Shown one piece after another: positions 22,263-35,440 of a DNA stretch of 64,000 nucleotides. This DNA comes from Centropus unirufus (Eukaryota; Chordata; Aves; Cuculiformes; Centropidae), in the NCBI GenBank assembly GCA_013397695.1, contig VYZI01000118.1, positions 1,935,756 to 1,999,755 on the forward strand, written 5' to 3'. Below the pieces are notes generated by a model. That model saw only the letters and a program-made list of their open reading frames with translations. It had not been told where the DNA came from and searched no databases. Each line of letters begins with the position of its first letter. The first letter of the stretch is position 1. The position numbers and the translations under genes were made by a program.

Positions 22263-23329
22263 GTGAGTACTTAACGCCATCTTCTTTGATGTCAATTTAT
22301 GTTCAGAGGAGCTGATAAATTTAGACTCGACAAACATGTGCCCTTAAACTGGGTCTGGGTTGCAATGGAGAAAAACTAATCTACCAGCTCATAAAATCAT
22401 GAACATCAGCTGTCAAAGCCCTGCTAATTTCTGGTTTGGTGTAAATTGTGTGGTGTTCTGCAGTGCTGCAGAGCGGGGAAGCTGAAAGGTGGGTATGTTT
22501 CATCTCTTGAACAGATCCAAGTTTAGAGCTAGAGAAGCCACCAAGACATTGAAAATAAACAGTAATAAAATCACTATCGCTACCACACAACCCACCATGG
22601 GAAGGGGATGGCTGAGAGAGCTGCCTGCATGCCCATTTCTTGCTTAGCTGTGTGAATTCTTCACCAAACCTGATGTCCCTGACATCAGCCTTCCTCCTAA
22701 ACCAACCAAAGTACCTGGATGTTAACAGAGAGAGAAACAAAGCAGGCTTTTCTCAAATCAAGAAGGCTGCATATGAGCTGGTGATGCCCTGCTGTGAGTG
22801 CTTGAGCAGGAGTTTTTGGAAACCTTTCTCTTCAGCCAGTGAAGTGCTGAGCTTGCCAGGCCTGCGAAGGTGTGGGTGGCAGCAGGGCCACTTCACAAGG
22901 GTTCCCGTTGGCAGAGAACAGAGGAAAACAAGGAGGATTAGCAGGGAGCTTCTAACAACAGCTGAGTGCTTTATGGTCAGAAGTGATGTTTGTGTTTTAT
23001 CTGCATGCAAACAAAACTGTGTTTATAGGAGATCATTAGTACCTGAAGGGAGGGTGGATGAAAGTAAATATGTGGTGCTGTGAAGTCCATACTGATCTGC
23101 TTTCCAGGAGACTGCATTAACCATCAAACAGGGATGTCCCACGTATGCTTTGGAGATGGTTTTTTAGGAGCAGCCGTAAGACTTGCTGTCAGATGTTACC
23201 TGTGCGTTGGTCTTGTGCCGATAAATTTCTTTATGCATGCTCTGTATTTCAAAGTGCTGGTGCTCTGTACCTGGACCCGTAAAACCACTCTGCATTAGAG
23301 CCACTGGCTTCATTCATGTTTTAGGAGCA

Positions 23330-23740
23330 AAAACAGTCATGGGTAAAACATTGTGGAGACTTTCCACTAGTACTCTGAAAAGACTTCTTAGATAAAAAAG
23401 CATGGAAGATATATATCTTGACTTCATGAAGAAAAATAGCTTGGAATGTTCAAGATGAAAAGCAAACATTTTATACTCTTTGGAAAGGTGGACATTTACA
23501 CTTGATAGAACTTGAACATTCTGATATACATAGGGTTAAATTTAGTCAATTATTGTTTGCTTAATTTTTCTTGTAGTAAAGTTTTTAATAGAGACAGCAC
23601 TGTGTCATATAAAGCGAAATAGGATTATTATGCATTTTTAATAAAATATTACCTAAAAATCATGGTTTAAATATTGCCTTGTCTTGTATGGAGCTGTTAA
23701 ACACTTCTTAGAGATAAGGGTATTTGTTAAAAGGAAAGAG
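23330..23740. promoter_or_regulatory. AT-rich possible conserved noncoding element
   Basis: About 400 bases are distinctly AT-rich, with TAGTCAATTATTG, TTTAATAAAATATT and similar cores, CpG-poor and repeat-free. The texture is that of conserved intronic DNA or a matrix-attachment-type region. The evidence is compositional only. Confidence 0.2.
23444..23521. repeat. Perfect 11-base inverted repeat with 56-base loop
   Basis: GAATGTTCAAG at 23444-23454 is the exact reverse complement of CTTGAACATTC at 23511-23521. Each arm contains a GAAnnTTC module (GAATGTTC, GAACATTC), the core of heat-shock-factor half-site pairs. The left arm also carries GGAATGT, a TEAD-type core. It could form a weak hairpin or a paired binding site. 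The stem is too short for a microRNA precursor. Confidence 0.5.
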
Positions 23741-24964
23741 GTTACAAGAGCTCCGTTGTGTAATTGCAATTCGGAATGTGTGTTAAGATACTCTGTGCTG
23801 TTGGTCTGGTCTGGAGCCTCTCCATCTTGTCTTGGATTTCTCTGTTGATATCAGAAGTCTGCTGTTGTATCACAATCTTATTTTTACCTTATAGGAATAT
23901 TCCATGGAGTTGTGTCCAAGAGGTGTTGTACATTTTAGTTCCTTTCTTTTACCTCTTTTGGATCTCTTTGTTGGTTGGTTTTGCGGCTGTTTTGGGCTTT
24001 GGCCATTTTCACTAAATTTCGGGGTCTATCTTTGAAATCGTGAAAGACAAAGCATGATTCCTGTTCTGGGTTTGTGTACAGATAAATATGCCCAGTAGAG
24101 CAAGGTTTTGTTCTGTGATTCCCTTGCTCTGACATCTATGAGAAAAGCCTCTCTGCCTAAGGACACGCGCAGTCCCTGAGCAGGAGGGCGCTGCAGCTGC
24201 CAGCCTGGTTCTGTGTGTCACAAGCTTGTCCCCGGCAGACGTTCGGCACAACAATATCAATGGAATTACAGTCTCCATTCTGGAGTGGTCTGTCAGGCAG
24301 CAGTCAGGAGCAATAGTGAGGAATAAAATTTGCAGAAAGATTTGCAAGCAAGCAGGGAGCAATAGAAAGAGGTGGCAGGCAGGTGTGAGGGTCTGGCTTG
24401 GAGGGTGAAACAGTTATGAGGTTGTAATTGTATTCTATAATCATAAAGAATAATTATCTATACCTGGGGGGGCTGTAGGGAATAATCATTCCCAATAAGG
24501 GTTTGTTCAGCAATTACCGTGGCACTCTCGAGGCTGAGCATCTCTGGACGTTTTACCATTAGCAGCTAAACGGTGTCAGACTCTGAGGAGTTGGAAACAG
24601 CATTTTGGTTTTTTCTCTAAAAATTGCTTTTGTAGAAAGGCCCTAAAATCAAGCAATGTTTATGTGTTGAGAAAGGTTCAGGCAGTTACTGAGGACACTC
24701 AGTTTTTTACAGTTGGCCTCTAGAAGGCACAGATTCCTTCAAAAGAAAACCCACAAACCAAATACCTCAGACACACTCGCATATTTCCAAATGCAATACT
24801 TATTTTCTTTTAAGATGGAGTTTCAGGGATCTGAAGCAAGCTGTTTTTTTCCTCTCGTCAGTTCTCTCTCCCTATTAGAGGAGTTACTGTATTCCTTCAG
24901 TCATATCCCTGGAACTGGCTGAGCTGTAGGAATGAAGTAACTTCATGCAGCTACCAAAAGCAGG

Positions 24965-25414
24965 CTATAATGTGCGAGTCAGATTTATTAATTGGGCAAC
25001 TTGATGAGACCAGAGATGATAAAAATATTTCTTCCTTTGGAATGTTGTTGGATTCGGAAATGTAATTGTAGGTATCACAAGAAGCTGTTTGCTTGTCCCC
25101 AATGCCTGTGGTATCCACTTCTTTGTGCTGCTCTTCATGATGGAGGGCAGCTTGAACACCATCTCTGGCATGTGTGGAATCTGTCGAGGGATCTTTGGAG
25201 TGCTTATGTGCTCCTCTTCATTTTCCACACCCCAAGAACCTGATGGTTTGGAGGCGATTGTAAGCACCATCAGCTTACTGCAGGAAAACCTTCTAAGCCC
25301 ACGCCTCACAACTGCACTCAAACAAGAAATTGAGGTCCAGGGTGATGTTTCAGACCACTGTGAGAGACGGCTGGTTTGGACATGAAGTGCCCTGCTGCAG
25401 AGGAGTTCTGGCAC
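24965..25414 (-). other. Segment open on both strands, origin unknown
   Basis: The minus strand carries a 149-codon frame and the plus strand overlapping 98- and 83-codon frames in the same place. The minus translation is rich in Ser, Pro, Lys and Thr, for example IPRQIPHMPEMVFKLPS. I recognise no domain and no transposase or reverse-transcriptase motif. There is no poly(A) tract beside it, which argues against a recent processed pseudogene. It may be a decayed coding relic or chance. Confidence 0.15.
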
Positions 25415-28400
25415 GTGGGGCTGTGCTGTCAGCAGCTGCTGAGGGGTGTTGTTCCAGCAGGCTGGTCTCCCTCTCCAGTAAGCAGTAGCATCCTTGTAAT
25501 TCCTTTCAGATGAGCTGGCTTTTGTGGACTAGAGAGTACAGGAGTGGATATTGCATGGGATTTGGCGTCTCTCCCAGGCTGGTAGGGCTGTTCCCAGCTG
25601 TCAGTCACTCACAGTAGTCAAGTCATTGTCTCAGAGTTCAAGGTAATGGAATTTGCAGTTCAGTTTCCCTTGATTTGTCTGGCAGAGATGAAATATCCCA
25701 TGAACCAGGAAAAGCAGGAAAGATTCCACAAAGCGGAAGCTTTGTATGTATTGGGTCTGAAAAACTGCTGAGAGGTGCTGTCCTTCCTGGGGGCAGCTCC
25801 TTGCCAGCAGTTGTGCTTTCAGGTGTTTCATTGTGTTCTGCCTGAAGTCTTTTGCTGTGCCTGTTGCAGAACATCTCCGGTTTCCAGAACCGCATTAAGA
25901 GCGGGATAAACGTCTGTCACGAAGCTGTCATCTTATTCCTTCTCTACATGGATGACACACTTCATTTGGGTTTAGAAGTTCTGTTCTCTCAGCAGTGTGA
26001 CTTCTTTGTTTATGCCAAAAGATAGGGGCAAAAATGTCATGAGTGCAGTGTATTCATAGAATTAACATGTTAACTGAGCCATACATTAAATTTTATCCTC
26101 TATTCTTTTGCTGCTTGTTCATTTTTACTGAACAAGTTATCTTTATCCCCTCTGTTGATGTGAAAGGATCTTTGGTATTTCAGTTTGTGCGATGGGGACC
26201 TGGGTTTGTGTGTTGCATTTGGCTCTTGTTCTGGTAGTCTGAGTCCTCAGGGGAGCCTGCTGGGCTCCCATAGAGCTGTGTTTGGACACAGGCGAAGTGC
26301 TGCCTGCAGAACAGCACCGAATCAGTCGGATGCTTTGGATAGCATCTATTTTCTTTGAAGAAAATTGTTACTGTCATTTTCCAAAATAAATAAATCTCAA
26401 GCTTATTTGCATGTTGGTGCTCTGTTCTAGAGTATCGGAGTCTCTAGAACAAGTCCAGCCTGCTGCAGGTGTAGCCGATACTGCCTAGCCCACATCTGTG
26501 CCTTGATTTCCTGCCTGCAGTGCCTTGTGCCCTCCCTTCTGGCTGTGGTTTGTACCTGCAAACGCTGGATATGTGTATGAAGAGTATCTTCTAGTTCAGA
26601 CTCTCTTGTCTTTTGGTGCAATGGTTTTTTGGGGATATACTGACCTTTTGTTACTGTCTGCTTTTTGTGTTTTAAACGGAATAGGAAAGGCCCTGTCCTG
26701 GTGTGTCGCAGCCACTGCTGGTCCTGTGACTGAGCATGTGGTGCTGCACTGGCCACGCTCTCCTTGGACAGAGCTCTCTGCAGCAGTGCCTGAGCAATCC
26801 ATATGAACTTGAAAATCCTTCAAGGCCAGTTTTTCCATGCTAACTAGCTAATTTTGTCTTGATTGTATTTTATGTACAGTCTTTACCTTTGGCGCTTTCT
26901 TATTTTATAAATCAAACTTACTGACATATTTGATCGTCTGATTGTTTCCATAGTGACAGCAGTGGCAAGAACCTGCAGAAGGAAGGTGACAGCACTGTAT
27001 TTTCAAGATAAACTGCTTTACAGAGGAATGTTTTGAGGGGATGTGAACACTGCAGATTTTTTGCAAGCAGTCACGGAATATTTAGGAGTACTTTCTTGGA
27101 GGTCAGATTGAGCAGGCAGCAGGACACTGGAGTTGGTTTGGTCTTCTAGCATTTGTGTGGGGAAGCAGTGAACATACGGGCAGCCTAGAATATATGAAGT
27201 GCTTTTAGCAGCTCATCTCCTTTCTTGCTGCTCCTAAAGATGGTGAAATTTTAAAACATGGAAAACTGCAATATACAAATTGTCTTTGCAGAAGAGGCAG
27301 AAGTTAACATGCCCGTGAGACAATGTGGGCAACATAGCTTTGTTTCATCAATTCTCCCTCCCACATTCATCACCCAAATGCAGGAGCTTTTGGCATTAGA
27401 AATCAGACATTTACAAAGCCATTAATGAGGGTTTCAACCTCTTATTTTTTTCTCTGGTGAAATCAGCTGTCTGATGTTATGTTCTGGGAAGCAAGGCTTT
27501 ATACCCTGTTGTTACATATCGTATTGCCTGTGTTTGTCAGATACCGGGAGAAGATGCGAGTGTTTGATCAGGGTCCATGTGGCAACAGAGAGTGTTGTTG
27601 TAAAGAGTTTTGTAGGAGAAGCAGGGCTCCCTGACGTGTCCTGCTCATAGTCGGTGTTGATGCTTGCCTGCTAGGTGTGGGAAGCACTTAACCAAGTTGT
27701 AATATGTACTCACCCTTCTTATATCAACGTGGGTCAGTGGCAGGAGATGATGGGAGAGGTGCTCATAAACAATGTTAGATGTCTTCTCTCATGGACTAAG
27801 GCTTTTCTCTGAAGTGTTTGGTAGCATTCACAGTGTGCTCCTTCCCCACCACTGTGACAGTGTGTAGTACCTGCAGCCAGGTTTGGGACCCCACGCCTGG
27901 GAAGAGCCAGCTGGCCTGGGCTGCCTGTCCCCTGGCAGCCGGGCCATCTCCAGCCTGGGGGTGGATCCAGCAGGCTGTGCTCGGGCACAGGTGCCGCACT
28001 GCAGTTGAACACAGAGTTCAGTTCAGATCTCCTGTGCCTTCCAGCCAAAACGTGACATCAGACCGAGAACCGAATTCGTGTTACATCTTACTGCACTGGG
28101 GAGGAGACGCCAGCAGACAGGAACTTGTGCTGCCTTGAAAGATGCAGAAGGTCCTTATTTGTGAGCACCTGAGGCCTCTTGGTTACTTCTGCATTGGCAC
28201 CTTGGCTGATGCTTCCATTGTTTTGGTATCTCAGGAGTGGAAGTGTGCAAGAATATGTAGTTTATGGTGGATCTTTATCTGCAACATTCTGGACAACTGG
28301 CATGTTGAAAAGTGATTTGATTCCTGCTTTCCCTTCACCCCACTTAAGGGGAAGTTCCTGGATTCTGTACCAGCAGGGATCGTCATGTGTAAAACTGGAA

Positions 28401-30277
28401 AGGGGTTTAGAAATCCTGAAAGCAGTGAGTTGTAGCAGAAAGGCTAAAGTAAATTGCGCCATCTGTTCTGAATGCTGTGCTCTTATTTGCAGAATGATAC
28501 AGAATTAAATGAAATCAGCTTCTTGAGAGACAGGTTCATTTATAGACCGTTAAGCTGTTGAGATGCTGACTTAGTGAGGAAAAAAGAAGATAAGTTCTCT
28601 CCACTTCCCTCTACCCCCAAAAAATCCCCAAAGCCATTGGGTTTGAATTGTTTACGCTGATGCACCTTTAAGGCATAGCTTGGTGCTGTGCCTTAAGTAG
28701 TGTCCTGTGTCCCAGTGTATGTTGGGCATCCCTTTTATCTCAGTTGCATTATGAAATGTAGACAGAAATAGTCATTTAGATATGCTTCTGTCATATGAGA
28801 CTGGAAGCTTGTTTCTTCATCTGTGAAGCCCCTCTTAGAAAGAAGAGGTGTTAGTGCACATGTGCAAAGTTGTAATGTATTTATTTCTTTTTCAATGTAG
28901 AACAGGATTGTTCGTTTCCCTATTTTAATGTAATCCTTAAGGGAGTAACTAGTAAAGCATTCCACTGCTAATCCCTAGCACTGCTGCAGCACAGTCACTG
29001 TGCTTGCTGATTTTCTTGGTAGGCCTGAGGAGGTTTTCTGAGCAGACATCTCCTTGACAAAGTGAATTTAGCTGTGGGGTCACAGCTGTGACAGCAGCAG
29101 CTCGGCTTGTCCCCAGAGCAGGGGCCATAGAGGATGTTGTACTGTGCTGTCACCAGTGCTGTCCCAGCAGTGAGGCTCACCACTGGTTCACCGCTGCCGG
29201 CTGGGGATGGCAGCTTTTGTTATGTGGGCACTGTGGGGAGACCACCAGAGTCCATCAGAACTGAAGGTGCCTTCATGCTCAGCCAGCCTGAAGCTGTTGC
29301 TGGGCTCCAGCTGTTATCGTTGGGATGGGCACACACAGTGGACGATCCTTTGGATGCCGGCTATGCTGTACTGCGTGTTCTGCTTCGGGAAATTGGTGAG
29401 ACCTTCATTTTGTGTGGGCACACTTCTCCACTCACTTCAGCACCTCTCTGTAAGGTGCATTTGAGATGCCAGCTTCAGACAATTCATAGGAGATCCATTT
29501 CCAAAATGTGTGTATTGTTGGTGAGGCACATCCACATTCCTTTTCTGGTGGCTGTAGGAAAAGGCAGTGGGACATTGTGGCTGGTACGGCTCCCTGCTCT
29601 TGGAGTGCTTTATGGCCTTTTCTGAGCGCTGGTAACACAGCTGGTGTCTTTGCCCCTCCTAAAGGGTCCTGCTAGAACAGATTTGGAAGGCTCGCCGCTT
29701 CTAAGGGTGTGGCTTCTGCATCGAAGGATGACAAGTGGATGATGTTAGCAAACCCAAGTCTTTGAAGTACATTAGAATCAACTTCAGAGAGAAAGAAAAT
29801 CCCTTCCATGAGCTGCAGATACACAACAACGCCTTCAGACCTTCAAGAGGATCAAGGTGAAACTCGCTGAGCAGCGAGTGCAGAGGCAGTGATCCTGCAT
29901 TGTGACAAGTGGCAAAAATACTTTCTTTCCCTTTTGTGCTCCATAACGCAGCAAAATAACAAAGTACTCTGGGATCTTTCTGTAAAGGGAATACAGAGAG
30001 CTTTTTATGTTAAATATCTTCATCTTAATAGATGTGAGTAGAATGTATTGTAAAAGGGACGGAAATATCTACATCAAATTCTAAAATATCTTCAGGAGTA
30101 AGTGAAAATAGCTGAATTAATCTGATTGTGCAATGCATTTAACAGTACTAATTTGCCTGTTTAGACTTGTAGGAGGCCAATGTCTTCCACCTGATGGGTG
30201 TCACTCTCAGTTGAGTTGGCCTTGGCTGGGAGAGGGAGTGTGGAGCAGTCTCGTTTCTCTCTTGTTAAATTCTTCAG

Positions 30278-30326
30278 GAAAGAGGGAAGGGACCTGTCAG
30301 CCATGCACTGAGGTACATTTCAGAAG
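30278..30326 (+). CDS. Candidate internal exon, unidentified
   Basis: The acceptor TTTCTCTCTTGTTAAATTCTTCAG is strong in shape, and the donor is TTTCAGAAG|GTAAAT. The 49 bases between are open in two frames. One reads ERGKGPVSHALRYISE. No family is recognised. The donor has A at +5, which weakens it. Confidence 0.17.
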
Positions 30327-33300
30327 GTAAATATGTCTCTGTTTACCTAAGGAAAAGGCTCTTGTGGGGAGAGGAGTTGGAGAGCCATAGAGAGAGACCT
30401 CTGAAGTGAAGTTCCCTCCAAGGTTCCCTCTTGATGTCCCCAAAATTCAGACTCTTGGAAGACAAAGGAGAATATTAAACACTGCCTTTTCAGATGAGGA
30501 AAGTGTTTTTACAAAAGCGCAGCTTTGCAGTGGTTGCTAGTGGATGAAGGCTGCGGTTCAGTGGATGGGGCTGTGCATTAGCATGCCTGGTGGCTGTGGG
30601 GTCAGGAACGGTACGTACAGACTCACCTAAGGAACTGAGAGCTAAATGTCCAGTATTCAAATGGGAACGGTGAAGAGAAATTTATAAAGATACTGGTTTT
30701 AGGCGTATTTGCTGATACCTGAGGACTGCTGGGAGAGCTCCAAACAGCTGTGGGGGTCATCTTTAACCAAAAGCTCACGGTATAGATAAGGCTATAAAAA
30801 CCATCCCAAGTGCGACACAAAAGTGAGAACAAACTGGGAACTGAGAAGTGGTGTGTTTGGGTGGGGGAGGGAGGTTTAACTGTGTCCTGCAGGAAAGAAT
30901 CTGTGTGAAGCATGGAGAAAGAAATAAGGTGGCAGCTCAGCAGCCAGGATTTTCAGAGCTTTTCAGCCCTTTGTGTGGCTATCCTGCCTAAGTGCTTTAG
31001 CCAAAGACACTTTCAGGAGCTGCATGGGGTCAGCCCGGAGCACAAACTTGGGTGAATCCAAATGTAACTTCCCTGTTGTGCACATTCTGGCTGTGGCAAC
31101 TCAAGTTATGAATGTAAAATAGCAGAAAAAAAGTACAAGCCTCAGCTGTTGATAAGAACTTACTTTGCCCAGAGCTCCTCTGAGCTCTCAGAGGTGCCTC
31201 CCGCATTTTAAGTCTAGCTACTTCCTTGCTTCACTTCGATGTGCCTTAGGAAAATAGAAATACCCTGCAAATCGAAGGGGTTCAGCATAATAAAAGTGAC
31301 AAACGTTTACTTCCACGTGAGTGACAGATCAGGCCGAGGGGATGTGGTGCTGATTCTCCACTCTGGTTTGTGGTCAGAGCTGGCACACAGACCCAGTCAG
31401 CATCGGTGGCTTTCATCTGTAGACTGAAGTGTTGCACAGGGAACGGCAGGATCTTTTCCCTTTCAGGCTGTTCTGTTTTCTGTGGGGCAATAACCTGCAG
31501 CTTTCCCTAATTCCCAGGGTTCCAGAGGCATTTCCTTCTCTCTGGAAAGGACTGGTGCAGAATGAGGGGTTTTCTGCCCCACATCAGCACTTTGCTCCCG
31601 GAGAGGGCACCTTGTCCTGGCTGTGAGACAGCCTGTCACAGTGTGCCTGCTCTGCAGGCAGGCCAGGGGCTTTTCCCTCCCCGACATGCAGCAGGCACAG
31701 CAAAGAGAAGTTGCAAAGTTTACAACTTTCCCTGCTTCTTCAGCATCAGGTTTTCCTGGGCCTGCCCTCTGTTTTACCAGCCTCTTTCCATCTCTTGTTA
31801 CCATGGAGAATGAAATGCCAGCTCCATTCAAGTTATCGCCTGAATAGGTTTTAAGGTTGATGGATGGTGAGAATCTCTTATCCCTCCTTCTCCAAACACC
31901 GCCCCTGCCTGGTTCTTGACATTTCACTTGCCAGAGACTGGCAGTCAGCGAGAGGGAGCTGAAAAGGCTGCCAGCGTCCTGCTGAGATGCGCTTTCAGTT
32001 CCCTGGATGAAATCAGCAGCCGTGAGGTCTTAAGCACCTCGGTGCAGGGCCTTGTCCTCAGGCTGCCTGTGGCGTGAATGCTCACTTGAGTGCAAGCTTC
32101 CCCAGAGCACCCAGAGAAAGACGGATTCCTGGACGGGACTTGCTCCTGCTCACGGCTGTGATTCAGGGGCTGATGTAACCTCTGCAATGTAAAGGGAAAG
32201 GTAAGGGAGGAGGGAATGCAATGCATGCTCTGACATAACCTGCTCCTCTCATATAGGCTGCTTTTAGCCCCCATCTCGGTGCCACTCGCGGAGGAGCGGG
32301 GTTTGCTGCCTGCAGTCTGGCCCGCCTGGCTTCCTGGCTGCAGTGCTGGGGTGAGAGGGAGAGTCTGTGTTCAGGGGGGGTGGGTCCAACAGTCCCCGAG
32401 GCACGGTGTCACCGGTGCAAACAACCTCTGTCTGCAGCGGGGGATCTTGGTGGGCCTGGGGCTGAAATGTGGTGTCGGCGATGCTGCTGAAAAGCATGAA
32501 ATGGAGCTCAAGAGCAGAGAAATCGAAACAATAGTGCCGTAAAATTACACAGAGGGTATTTCTTTGTTGTGATTTATTACTTTCTTTGGAAGCTAACTGT
32601 AGTTTTAGAGGGGATAAGGAGAATGTTCAGCTTGTCCCAAAAGGCCTAAGTGTGTCCTTTTTTTCCTGGAAGAGCTGTTTTGACTGATGATCACTAAACA
32701 GCCTTTGGAAGAAGTATCTGGCACTGTCTGACAGGTGTGCATTTCACTTTGGGAGGTAATGGTAAGCAAATAATGGCTTTCGAATTTGAATTAAAATATT
32801 TTTTTCCAGCTAGAAGCATCCCATGAGCGCATACATGTCAGGAGAGGGAAGGTATTTCTGGGTGCTCTCTCTTAGAGCTCGCTGTGGCAGAGCTGTCCCA
32901 GCACAGGAATTACTGATGGTGGGACACTTGGGCGGATGGCATTTCAGTTTGTTTAAGGTCATACGTGGAAATTTGTGCTGGGTGCTTTTGCAAAGCTGTG
33001 CTCGAGAAGTGACTGAGAACTCTTTTCAAAGCGTTGCACTGATAAATGCTCCCACCCATTCTGTGTGCTCCTGAACTCACTGAACAAACCCATCTTTCCA
33101 CACTACCACCGACAGCTTTTGCATCTGTCTGAGCTCTCGAGAGTTCGCTTCCCATTTGATGCTTTGTGTTCTGTTTGTTGTTGAATTGTTGTCTCCCTGC
33201 TGGAGTTTCCCTACTGTGTGGCTGCTTTTGCTGTTGTGCAAGTCACTTCCAGAATGCTCATCTGTTCACTCTTCAGCCAGGGCTGTGTGGGAAGGCAATT

Positions 33301-33568
33301 CTTAACTTGCTGCATCAGAAAGCTGGGGATGGGGGGGGCGGTGTCAATGCCTCCAAAATAATAATAGATGTGTGGGTATGAAATCCATATGAATCTTCCA
33401 TCCCATTCTTAATGTATTGAAAAGACTAGTAGTATTTTCTTCCCCAAAGATTGGGGTTCTGACAAGGGATGCATGCACAGCGTTCCTGTGACTTCTGGCT
33501 ACAGGGGATAATGTGCAAGACTTTGATTTCCTGATTTGAACCTGCTTGGCTGGGGTACTGCAAAAAAC

Positions 33569-33616
33569 TTTTTTTATTATTATTTTTTTTCCCCAAAAAT
33601 CTCATATTTTTTTTCT
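33569..33616. repeat. Low-complexity T-rich tract
   Basis: Runs of T with interspersed ATT triplets (CTTTTTTTATTATTATTTTTT), then CCCC, AAAAA and another T-run. This is simple low-complexity DNA and is prone to sequencing or assembly length error. Confidence 0.8.
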
Positions 33617-35220
33617 GTTGTAATTATATCCCCCACGTCAGATTGAGCTGTGAGAAAGCGATAGGAGGAGGAGAAGAAAGGGGGAAGTCCATTGGGACAC
33701 AGGGTGATACTGTTTGGGATTCAGCTTCTGTTGCCATTGGCATGGGATGGGGAAAGGGTGACCATCTGTTTTGTCACAGTGATTCTGAGCGAGCTGCAGC
33801 AACATCAGCATCCAGGCTCGCACCTGTATTTCTGTCTAGTCTGTCACCGTGATGGGGTTGGGTTTACGTACTGCCTTCTCCCTGAAAAACACACACTCCT
33901 ACTGTGTGGTTTGCATGAGATAAAATCCCTGGTTTCTCTGTCCTGGTCTGTTTGTGAGGGTTACTGTGCTAATAGTTCTAGAGGTTGTCACAAGTTTTTC
34001 TAGGTATTTCTGGCAGGCTTCAGCTTCTGAAAAAAGCTCTTCCTGTTTTCAACATGAATGTATTTAGATTCACTTTGTCCATTGAAATGCCTCCTCCTTA
34101 TCTTCCCACCAAGATCAGCATTTACCTGATGGGATTTGTTTGATTTTGTTTCCCCTAATAAGAACTGGAGTGATTTACTAACAGCAACAACAATAAATTG
34201 TATTATTAGGACACATCTGTTTCATCTTGCCTGGTGCTCGGTTATGGTGTTCTTGGACAACATTTTAATGTCCCACACATCTTAGATGCAGAGTTGCAAA
34301 ATGCTAGTTTTGTCGCCGTTCCTCTGTAACCAGTCACTCGGGCGTTTATGGGTGCCAAGGTTTTCATGAATGTGCTGTGCTCAGGGCCGTTAACCACCAA
34401 AGGTGGCTTTCTTCCCCCTTGGCTTCAGACACTGGTGCTTAGCTGGTGGCTGCTCTAACCCAGTGGCTCTTCCTGGTGGGGACAGTTTGGTACAGTGTTT
34501 GCGGCTGTTTGGAAGGTTGCTGACGTGGTTTATTGGTATGCTACTATCTGGATTTTACTGGAGAGGCAAAATGCCACCAATTCCCCAGCTGTGGAAATCG
34601 TGAAGATCTTACCCTTTCTCTTAGGCTTTCCTTATGGAGTCTTGTTCTCATATTTATTCTTTTTTTCCTTTAATTTCCTCCTTCTGCATCCTGCAATAGC
34701 CTGGCACACCTGAGACCTCACCTTTATATTTCACTAGGAGCAAAATGCAAACACCCAAATGTTGTGTTATTTAATGTAGATTTCAATTTTTTATTCAAAT
34801 CCAGGCTTTCTGATTTTGTGGGCTTTCTGAAGTAACTTGCCTAAGCCTCAGAAATAAGGTGGATTTGGCAATGCAGCAAAATGAAGGAATTCCCGAGTGA
34901 CGGTGATGTCCTCTGCCGTTGGAATCAGTTTCCCAGCAGTGAATCTGTTCAGTCTTCCTCAGTCTCTGTTGCAGTAAAGCATCACAGATCCTGAGCTGTG
35001 TGTCTCGTGGATGCAGGTGGTCCTCCATGCCCGTGTGCCTTGATGTCTGGAGCCTCGGAATGAACATTACGCATAATGTTTATTTTTGGACAAAGCAATA
35101 GCAGCATGAGGAGTGTCGGCATTGAGTGGTGCTGTCTCTGGCACCTGGGTGGTTGCAGAGCGCTCCACCATTGTGGCAGGCAGGAATGGAACAACTCTGT
35201 GTTACCTGTGCAACAGATCA

Positions 35221-35440
35221 CTAGCTAACTTCTTGTTTAATATGTTTAAATGACATCTCAATTAGTGCTACAGCTGATTTGAAGAGAAATCAAATAAATT
35301 TGTCAGACATATTATTCTGACTTTCTCGTTTCCTGGCGTTATGTGACAAAGAGCGCTCAATTGCACAGAGAAGTTGCTAATTCTGTAGTAAAACGGGGAT
35401 CTAATGAATTGCTGCAGTAAGATTCAAAATGCTTGCTGGC
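35221..35440. promoter_or_regulatory. AT-rich possible conserved noncoding element
   Basis: The stretch is dense in homeodomain-type cores (CAATTAG, TAATGA, GCTAATT) and contains ATTATTCTGAC and GAGCGCTCAATTG, with two CpGs in an otherwise AT-rich block. It is free of repeats and lacks splice-like structure. It is flagged by texture only. Confidence 0.2.

Larger units (their letters stand above)
22263..30277. other. Intronic sequence with AT-rich core and unexplained open segment
   Basis: No gene is supported. The 23330-23740 part is strongly AT-rich and contains an 11-base inverted repeat. The 24965-25414 part is open on both strands without recognised homology. The 24420-24560 part is AT-rich with TAATTG and ATTATC cores. 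The open frames at 27.7-28.1 and 29.1-29.6 kb are GC-driven and have no domain. Confidence 0.45.
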
